Source: an uncultured Verrucomicrobiota bacterium (GTDB lineage Bacteria; Verrucomicrobiota; Kiritimatiellia; RFP12; UBA1067). Taken from it: DNA of 6,417 nucleotides. Shown piece by piece: positions 1-3,712 of the stretch. Location: contig CAMOHV010000072.1 in NCBI GenBank assembly GCA_946615275.1, positions 1 to 6,417 on the forward strand, in the 5' to 3' direction. A model generated the notes under the pieces. The model ran no database searches and was not told the DNA's origin. It saw only the letters and a list, made by a program, of their open reading frames with translations. The translations under genes and the position numbers were made by a program. Numbering within the stretch: the first letter of the stretch is position 1; every line of letters starts with the position of its first letter.

Positions 1-1
1 G

Positions 2-130
2 CTTATGCCCGCATCGGCGGAGATCAAGGAGACGCTGGAGCTCATATCTGCGGCCAGGGCCGCCGCCGCGAAGGGCGCGCGTTCAAGACCGTCAACCCAA
101 AAGGAAAAAGAAAAGGAAGAAGGAAAATGA
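2..130 (+). CDS. C-terminal tail of an unidentified upstream gene (5' partial)
   Basis: The frame starting at base 2 is open from the window edge to TGA at 128-130. It encodes about 42 residues: a helix-like stretch (SAEIKETLELISAARAAAAKG), then a basic linker and a highly charged end rich in K and E (QKEKEKEEGK). The stop overlaps the ATG of the next gene as ATGA, the typical arrangement of translationally coupled operon genes. The other two forward frames are also open here but read as Arg/Gly-rich sequence typical of GC-rich out-of-frame reading. The purine-rich run that supplies the ribosome binding site of the GH88 gene also encodes this charged tail. No family can be named from so little sequence. 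That this is a real gene end is inferred from composition and overlap. Confidence 0.5.
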   Translation, partial: LMPASAEIKETLELISAARAAAAKGARSRPSTQKEKEKEEGK

Positions 131-1344
131 AGAAATTGATGTCCGCGGCCGTCGCCGCGTTCGTGGTTGCATCCGTCGCCGCCGATGCGGAGTCCGCTCT
201 CCGCTCCGCCCTGCCAGACATCTTCAAGCGGAGCGAGGCTCACTACAAGGCCCTCCTCAAGGCGATGGAGGCGCAGAAGGGAGACATGAACCCCAAGCGC
301 TTCGAGGACGGCAAGCTAGTCGTGATTCCCCCCAAGGACTGGTGCAGCGGGTTCTTCCCCGGTTCGCTCTGGTATCTCTACGAATACACGAAGGACGACT
401 TCTGGAAGAAGGCTGCCGTCGACTACACCGAGCGCCTCATCGAGCCGCTCCGCCACGACGCCTCCAACCACGACGTCGGTTTCCGCACCTACTGCTCCGC
501 GGGCAACGCCCTGCGCCTCACCGGCGACAAGCGCTACGCCGACTTCCTCCACGACACAGCCGCCGCCCTGCGCACGCGCTACGACGACAAGATCGGCCTC
601 ATCCGCAGCTGGAACTCCCCCAAGGCCAGCGGACACTTCGGCGCGCAGTACATCGTCATCATCGACAACATGATGAACCTCGAGCTGCTCGAATGGGACG
701 CCAAGAACGGCGGCTCCCCCAAGAGCGACGCCATATCCCGCAGCCAGGCGGACATCACCGACCGCCACCACTTCCGCCCCGACGGCTCCGCCTACCACAT
801 CCTCGACTACAACGTGGACACGCGCAAGATCCGCGGCATCTTCGCCGGCCAGGGCGCGTGCGTGGAGGGCACCTGGTCCCGCGGCCAGGCCTGGGCCATC
901 TACGGCTACACCGTGATGCACCGCGAGACGCAGAACCCGCGCTACCTCGCGCGCGCGATGTCCGCCGCCGACTACTGGCTCAACGAGCCCAACGTCCCCG
1001 CCGACGGCATCCCCTACTGGGACTTCAAGGCCGTCGACATCCCCAACGAGCCGCGCGACGCCTCCGCGGCCGCCGTCGTGGCGAGTGCGCTCCTGGAGCT
1101 CTGCAAGTCCGCCCCCGCGCCCAAGTCCGCGACCTACCGCGCCGGGGCCGTCCGCATCCTCGCGTCCCTCGCGTCGCCCGCGTACTTCGCCGCGCAGGGC
1201 GAGAACGGCGACTTCCTCCTCATGCACTGCGTCGGCAACAAGCCCGGGCGCATCGCCACTGGCAAGGGCGGCGAGGTGGACGTTCCGCTCAACTACGCGG
1301 ACTACTACTTCCTCGAGGCACTCCTGCGCCTCAAGAATCTCTAG
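127..1344 (+). CDS. Secreted GH88 unsaturated glucuronyl hydrolase
   Basis: This 405-residue protein fits glycoside hydrolase family 88. These enzymes hydrate the C4-C5 double bond of the unsaturated uronic acid left at the non-reducing end by polysaccharide lyases, releasing it from glycosaminoglycan, gellan or xanthan fragments. The family folds as an (alpha/alpha)6 barrel with two essential Asp. Here they match D116 in HDVGF and D180 in IIDNMMNLELLEW. Other family-like motifs are WCSGFFPGSLWYLYE (72-86), GTWSRGQAW (248-256), RDASAAA (310-316) and NYADYYFLEALLRL (389-402). An N-terminal signal peptide (MKKLMSAAVAAFVVASVAA, residues 1-19) implies export to the periplasm or outside, and it fixes the start at 127. 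AAAGGA at 112-117 lies 9 nt upstream. The gene overlaps the preceding frame by ATGA, so it is probably the distal gene of a polysaccharide-use operon. The exact substrate cannot be read; GH105 is less likely because both Asp motifs are of GH88 type. Confidence 0.93.
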   Translation: MKKLMSAAVAAFVVASVAADAESALRSALPDIFKRSEAHYKALLKAMEAQKGDMNPKRFEDGKLVVIPPKDWCSGFFPGSLWYLYEYTKDDFWKKAAVDYTERLIEPLRHDASNHDVGFRTYCSAGNALRLTGDKRYADFLHDTAAALRTRYDDKIGLIRSWNSPKASGHFGAQYIVIIDNMMNLELLEWDAKNGGSPKSDAISRSQADITDRHHFRPDGSAYHILDYNVDTRKIRGIFAGQGACVEGTWSRGQAWAIYGYTVMHRETQNPRYLARAMSAADYWLNEPNVPADGIPYWDFKAVDIPNEPRDASAAAVVASALLELCKSAPAPKSATYRAGAVRILASLASPAYFAAQGENGDFLLMHCVGNKPGRIATGKGGEVDVPLNYADYYFLEALLRLKNL

Positions 1345-1375
1345 CCCTCGACCCCTATTTTCCCTTAAATTAGAA

Positions 1376-1405
1376 TTGCCTAACAGGCTCTTCATATGGG
1401 ATAAT
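1376..1405 (+). promoter_or_regulatory. Sigma70-type promoter for the ferredoxin-transporter operon
   Basis: A TTGCCT -35-like hexamer (1376-1381) is separated by 18 nt from GATAAT (1400-1405), which is preceded by TG at 1397-1398 (extended -10). Predicted initiation near 1412 gives a leader of about 30 nt before the ferredoxin ATG. That leaves no room for a riboswitch within the transcript. This is a sequence match only. Confidence 0.6.
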
Positions 1406-1427
1406 ACTTGCATCTTTCAAACCCTAA

Positions 1428-1433
1428 AAGGAG
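1428..1433 (+). promoter_or_regulatory. Ribosome binding site of the ferredoxin gene
   Basis: AAGGAG ends 9 nt before the ATG at 1443. This strong site, in an otherwise A-rich leader, supports a 57-residue ORF short enough to be missed by length-filtered gene calling. Confidence 0.75.
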
Positions 1434-1442
1434 AAAAGAAAA

Positions 1443-1616
1443 ATGGCTCACAAGATTGACCCCGAGAAGTGTGTCGCGTGCGGCAGCTGCAAGGAGCAGT
1501 GCCCCGTGGAGGCGATTTCCGAAGGCTCGCCCGCGTTCGTGATCGACGCCGAGAAGTGCGTTGACTGCGGCGCCTGCGCCAGCCAGTGCCCGTGCGAGGC
1601 GATCTCCCCGGCATGA
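1443..1616 (+). CDS. 2[4Fe-4S] bacterial-type ferredoxin
   Basis: A 57-residue protein carries two complete CxxCxxCxxxCP cluster motifs: C10, C13, C16, C20-P and C39, C42, C45, C49-P. Each motif is followed by a similar EAIS stretch (residues 23-26 and 52-55), as expected for the internally duplicated clostridial-type ferredoxin fold. An extra Cys (C51) follows the second motif. Length and layout match the smallest dicluster ferredoxins, low-potential cytoplasmic electron carriers typical of anaerobes. The protein has no signal peptide or membrane segment. The gene has a strong ribosome binding site and its own promoter. Its TGA overlaps the ATG of the metal transporter as ATGA, so the two are almost certainly co-expressed. 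The redox partner is not visible here. A role connected with the transporter, for example supplying electrons or sensing metal or oxidant, is inferred from context only. Confidence 0.93.
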   Translation: MAHKIDPEKCVACGSCKEQCPVEAISEGSPAFVIDAEKCVDCGACASQCPCEAISPA

Positions 1617-2455
1617 TCGAGTTCCTCGTCGAGAACCTGCTGCTCCTGCCATTCCTCTTCCCCGCCTATCTGGCGCTCGAGTGGGTGGAGGCGCATGCGG
1701 GCGATGCGCTCGAGCGTAAGCTCGGGCGCGTCACCTTTTTCGGTCCGCTCTTCGGGGCCGTGGCGGGAGTGGTGCCGCAGTGCGGGTTCTCCGCCGCTGC
1801 GGCGTCGCTCTACGCCGGCGGAGTCGTGACGGCTGGGACGCTCATCGCGGTGTTCCTCTCGACGTCCGACGAGCTCCTGCCGATCCTCTTCGCGGAGCCA
1901 GGCGTACCGGGCTCGTTCCTCGTGAAGCTCGTTGCGGTGAAGGTGGCGTTCGCCTGCATCGCCGGGTTCGGTGTGAACGCGGTGATGGCCGCCTTCGGGA
2001 AGCGCGGGCCGTCGCCGCATGTGGGCGAGCTCTGTGCCCACAGCAGGTGCAGCTGCGAGAAGCGCAGTGGGATCGTCGTGCCGGCGCTCATCCACACTGC
2101 GGAGATATTCGTGTTTCTTCTGGTCATATCCGGCGCGGTGGAGCTGGCGCTTCACTTCTGCGGCGGCGAGGAGGCGCTGGAGGGCTTTGTGTTCAACAAG
2201 CCGGTCGTGGGCGAGCTTCTCGCGGGGCTTGTTGGGCTGGTGCCGAACTGCGCGGCGTCGGCGGCGTGCGCGAAGGTGTACGCGGCGGGCGGGATGTCGT
2301 CCGGGGCGCTTGTGGCGTCGTCGCTCACCGGGGCGGGCGTGGGGCTTCTTGTCCTCTTCCGCCCCCACCGTCATCTTCTCGGCAATCTCGCGATTCTCGC
2401 GGCGGTGTATGCGTTCGGGGTCGTGTTCGGATGCGTTTCGGGCCTGTTCCTCTGA
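1613..2455 (+). CDS. Putative heavy-metal/manganese transporter, ArsP_2-like membrane protein
   Basis: This 280-residue hydrophobic protein resembles the family annotated as 'putative manganese transporter', 'arsenic efflux protein' or '10TM heavy-metal exporter' (Pfam ArsP_2), a recognition made from motif pattern. About eight hydrophobic segments can be seen. The two halves look like a duplication: GVVPQCGFSAAAASLYAGG (52-70) is matched by GLVPNCAASAACAKVYAAGG (208-227). The first repeat is followed by STSDE (83-87), with an acidic pair in the membrane. A soluble loop (about 129-152) carries C141, H143, C146, C148 and E149, with H161 just beyond; this is a plausible metal-binding cluster. 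The start at 1613 overlaps the ferredoxin stop as ATGA; an in-frame ATG at 1586 lies inside the ferredoxin and is unlikely. No strong ribosome site precedes 1613, which favours translational coupling. Substrate and direction of transport are not established by sequence. Third codon positions favour G (GCG, GTG) more than in the flanking genes. Confidence 0.82.
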   Translation: MIEFLVENLLLLPFLFPAYLALEWVEAHAGDALERKLGRVTFFGPLFGAVAGVVPQCGFSAAAASLYAGGVVTAGTLIAVFLSTSDELLPILFAEPGVPGSFLVKLVAVKVAFACIAGFGVNAVMAAFGKRGPSPHVGELCAHSRCSCEKRSGIVVPALIHTAEIFVFLLVISGAVELALHFCGGEEALEGFVFNKPVVGELLAGLVGLVPNCAASAACAKVYAAGGMSSGALVASSLTGAGVGLLVLFRPHRHLLGNLAILAAVYAFGVVFGCVSGLFL

Positions 2456-2469
2456 CGGGCATTTTTTTT
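2442..2469 (+). terminator. Intrinsic terminator overlapping the transporter stop codon
   Basis: A seven-pair stem with a 5-nt loop can form between 2442-2448 (GCCTGTT) and 2454-2460 (GACGGGC); two of its pairs are G-T. It is followed by A and then eight T (2462-2469). The TGA stop (2453-2455) lies partly in the loop and partly in the 3' arm. An alternative stem GGGCA (2457-2461) with TGCCC (2474-2478) encloses the T tract. The site falls between the transporter and the tRNA promoter, where an operon end is expected. Confidence 0.6.
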
Positions 2470-2480
2470 CGTTTGCCCCC

Positions 2481-2509
2481 TTGCGGCGGAACTCATGGTT
2501 TGATAAAAT
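2481..2509 (+). promoter_or_regulatory. Promoter of the tRNA-Val gene
   Basis: TTGCGG (2481-2486) is spaced 17 nt from TAAAAT (2504-2509), which is preceded by TG at 2501-2502 (extended -10). Predicted initiation near 2516 would give a leader of about ten nucleotides before the mature tRNA 5' end at 2527. This is a sequence match only. Confidence 0.55.
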
Positions 2510-2526
2510 ACTCGCTATCCCTTTAA

Positions 2527-2603
2527 GGGCTATTAGCTCAGTTGGTTAGAGCGCTTCCTTGACATGGAAGAGGTCAGTGGTCCGAATCCACTATAGCCCA
2601 CCA
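2527..2603 (+). tRNA. tRNA-Val (anticodon GAC)
   Basis: A full cloverleaf of 77 nt can be drawn. The acceptor arms GGGCTAT (2527-2533) and ATAGCCC (2593-2599) pair perfectly. The D stem is GCTC/GAGC (2536-2539 with 2549-2552). The anticodon stem is CTTCC/GGAAG, enclosing loop TTGACAT with anticodon GAC at 2561-2563, which reads the valine codons GUC and GUU. The variable loop is AGGTC and the T stem is AGTGG/CCACT (2576-2580 with 2588-2592). Discriminator A (2600) and CCA (2601-2603) are encoded. The T loop reads TCCGAAT, so the base at the position normally T55 (pseudouridine) is C. The gene has its own promoter-like element and follows a terminator, so it is probably transcribed alone. A possible minus-strand ORF stops within its 3' end. 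Confidence 0.96.
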
Positions 2604-2752
2604 ATCCAGATGCTTGTGTCATAGTCTTTCATGGCGCTCTCGCGCTCGAAGTCGAAGTTATGCCCCTTGCGCCCAAGGCAAGTTGTTTCAGATGGTTGTT
2701 TCCAATCATCATAAGGCTCGGCGGTGAATTTCGCAGATTCGTATCTTTTCAT
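2591..2752 (-). CDS. Possible small ORF beside the tRNA, unknown function
   Basis: A 53-residue minus-strand frame starts at ATG (2752-2750) and ends at TAG (2593-2591) inside the tRNA T stem and acceptor arm. The product is hydrophilic and rich in D, E and K, with two Trp; its segments include MKRYESAKF at the start and KDYDTSIWIGGL at the end. It is not the mirror of any plus-strand gene, and its composition is unlike the Arg/Pro-rich false frames elsewhere in the window. Against it: no Shine-Dalgarno precedes the ATG, an in-frame TAA lies just upstream with only TTG between them, and about 50 open codons can occur by chance at this GC content. I recognise no family. It could be a real small protein, the remnant of a longer gene (for example from an element inserted at the tRNA end), or spurious. 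Confidence 0.3.
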   Translation of the reverse strand: MKRYESAKFTAEPYDDWKQPSETTCLGRKGHNFDFERESAMKDYDTSIWIGGL

Positions 2753-2792
2753 CAATTACGCGTCATTTGTCGCGTATCGACGTTCTCTTTTA

Positions 2793-2801
2793 TGCTATAA
2801 T
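2793..2801 (+). promoter_or_regulatory. Extended -10 promoter of kdsA-uvrB
   Basis: TGC followed by the consensus TATAAT (2796-2801) forms a perfect extended -10 element. No -35 hexamer lies at the usual spacing; TTGTCG at 2767-2772 is 23 nt away. Initiation near 2808 would leave a leader of about 20 nt before the kdsA ATG. Start codons proposed upstream of this element, such as 2767, would not be transcribed from it. Confidence 0.65.
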
Positions 2802-2805
2802 ACCA
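2797..2805 (-). promoter_or_regulatory. Possible opposed extended -10 on the minus strand
   Basis: Read on the minus strand, these bases are TGG-TATTAT, an extended -10 whose hexamer (2802-2797) overlaps the kdsA -10 by five bases. No well-spaced -35 is present; TTGCAA at 2828-2823 is 20 nt away. Initiation near 2790 would give a leader of about 40 nt to the minus-strand ATG at 2752. Near-symmetric AT-rich -10 elements can arise by chance. Confidence 0.3.
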
Positions 2806-2829
2806 TCCGCGAAAAACGAGGATTGCAAT

Positions 2830-3702
2830 ATGAAAGTGCGAAAGATAGATGTCGACAGAGGCGTCGCGTTCGGCGACGGCAGCCTCACGTTCATAGCCGG
2901 GCCGTGCGTGATCGAAAGCCGCAGGATGGCGCTTGACCTCGCGGCGCGCCTCGTGGAGGTCGCGAACGACCTCTCCGTGAACTACGTCTTCAAGGCGAGC
3001 TTCGACAAGGCGAACCGCACGAGCGTGGATTCGTTCCGCGGGCCCGGCATCGACGAGGGCCTGGACATCCTCGCCGAGATACGCGAGACGTTCGAGGTGC
3101 CCGTGCTCACCGACGTCCACGAGCCCTGGCAGTGCGCCCGCGCGGCCGAGGTGTGCGACGTGCTGCAGATCCCCGCGTTCCTCGCGCGCCAGACGGACCT
3201 CGTGGTGGCGGCCGGCGAGACGGGCGCCGTTGTGAACGTGAAGAAGGGGCAGTTCATGGCGCCCGAGGACATGGCGAACGTCGTCAAGAAGATCGAATCC
3301 ACCGGCAACCGCCGCATCGTCCTCTGCGAGCGCGGCGCGAGCTTCGGGTACCGCAACCTCGTGGCGGACATGCGCTCGCTGCCCATCATGCGCTCCCTCG
3401 GCTACCCCGTGGTGTTCGACGCCACGCACTCCGTGCAGCGCCCCGGCGGCCTCGGCACCGGATCGGGCGGCGACGGGCGCTTCGCCCCGCTCCTGGCGCG
3501 CGCCGCCGTCGCGACGGGCGTGGACGGCGTCTTCATGGAGACGCACGTCACGCCGAAGAAGGCCCTATCCGATGCCGCCAACGCCATCGCCTTCAAGGAC
3601 GTTAAGGCTCTGTGGAAGACCCTCCTCGCGATCCACGCCGTGGTGAATCCGCGCCGCGCGTGGCGGAGGCCGCGGCCGAAGATCACCGTGGTGGACAAGT
3701 GA
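2830..3702 (+). CDS. kdsA: 3-deoxy-8-phosphooctulonate synthase (KDO-8-P synthase)
   Basis: This 290-residue cytoplasmic enzyme condenses phosphoenolpyruvate with arabinose 5-phosphate to make KDO-8-phosphate, the precursor of the inner-core sugar of lipopolysaccharide. Family motifs are FIAGPCVIES (21-30), KASFDKANRTS (55-65), FRGPG (69-73), LTDVHE (93-98), NVKKGQFMAP (136-145), CERGASFGYRNLV (166-178), FDATHSVQRPGG (196-207) and FMETH (235-239). C26, H200, E237 and D248 sit at a constant offset of 15 from the four metal ligands remembered for Aquifex KdsA (C11, H185, E222, D233), so this is the metal-dependent class; E. coli has Asn at the Cys position. The start at 2830 is chosen because GAGGA (2818-2822) lies 7 nt upstream, residues match the family from there, and the upstream extension would begin before the promoter. 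The C-terminal tail is Arg/Pro-rich (PRRAWRRPRP). The gene is followed after 10 nt by uvrB, probably in one operon. Confidence 0.97.
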   Translation: MKVRKIDVDRGVAFGDGSLTFIAGPCVIESRRMALDLAARLVEVANDLSVNYVFKASFDKANRTSVDSFRGPGIDEGLDILAEIRETFEVPVLTDVHEPWQCARAAEVCDVLQIPAFLARQTDLVVAAGETGAVVNVKKGQFMAPEDMANVVKKIESTGNRRIVLCERGASFGYRNLVADMRSLPIMRSLGYPVVFDATHSVQRPGGLGTGSGGDGRFAPLLARAAVATGVDGVFMETHVTPKKALSDAANAIAFKDVKALWKTLLAIHAVVNPRRAWRRPRPKITVVDK

Positions 3703-3707
3703 AGGGG
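3702..3707 (+). promoter_or_regulatory. Ribosome binding site selecting the GTG start of uvrB
   Basis: AAGGGG begins on the last base of the kdsA stop codon and ends 5 nt before GTG at 3713. No ATG lies near the beginning of the conserved UvrB N-terminus, so this site supports the GTG start. Confidence 0.6.
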
Positions 3708-3712
3708 CTGCT

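Larger units (their letters stand above)
2604..2829. other. Lower-GC intergenic region between tRNA-Val and kdsA
   Basis: These 226 bases are visibly richer in A and T than the flanking genes. They hold the possible minus-strand ORF and, at the right end, the AT-rich core that reads as an extended -10 on both strands. A short hairpin, CCTTG-CGCC-CAAGG (2665-2678), is followed by a weak T-rich stretch and could act as a poor terminator for the tRNA transcript. No integrase gene, insertion sequence end or direct repeat of the tRNA 3' end is seen within the window. Confidence 0.5.

Noticed and set aside
342..1373. 343-codon plus-strand frame within the GH88 gene
   Set aside because: Arg/Pro-rich shadow without homology features.
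1378..1388. GCCT-AAC-AGGC hairpin after the GH88 gene
   Set aside because: Only four pairs, no T tract, and it overlaps the proposed -35 element.
316..1413. Long minus-strand frame opposite the GH88 gene
   Set aside because: Product is Val/Gly/Ala-rich with no family features; it mirrors a GC-rich gene with strong third-position bias.
1586..1612. Upstream extension of the transporter from ATG at 1586
   Set aside because: Lies inside the second Cys motif of the ferredoxin; the extra nine residues do not look like part of the protein and the ATGA overlap is a better start.
1448..2374. 308-codon minus-strand frame across ferredoxin and transporter
   Set aside because: Arg/His-rich mirror frame that conflicts with two recognisable plus-strand proteins.
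2519..2529. CCCTT-T-AAGGG inverted repeat at the tRNA 5' end
   Set aside because: A one-base loop cannot form a hairpin; likely chance pairing with the acceptor arm.
2665..2688. CCTTG-CGCC-CAAGG hairpin downstream of the tRNA
   Set aside because: Five pairs and an interrupted T-rich tail (TTGTTTC) are too weak to call a terminator; mentioned only in the intergenic entry.
2767..2829. Upstream extension of kdsA from a start at 2767
   Set aside because: It would begin before the extended -10 at 2793-2801, lacks a ribosome site and adds residues without family match.
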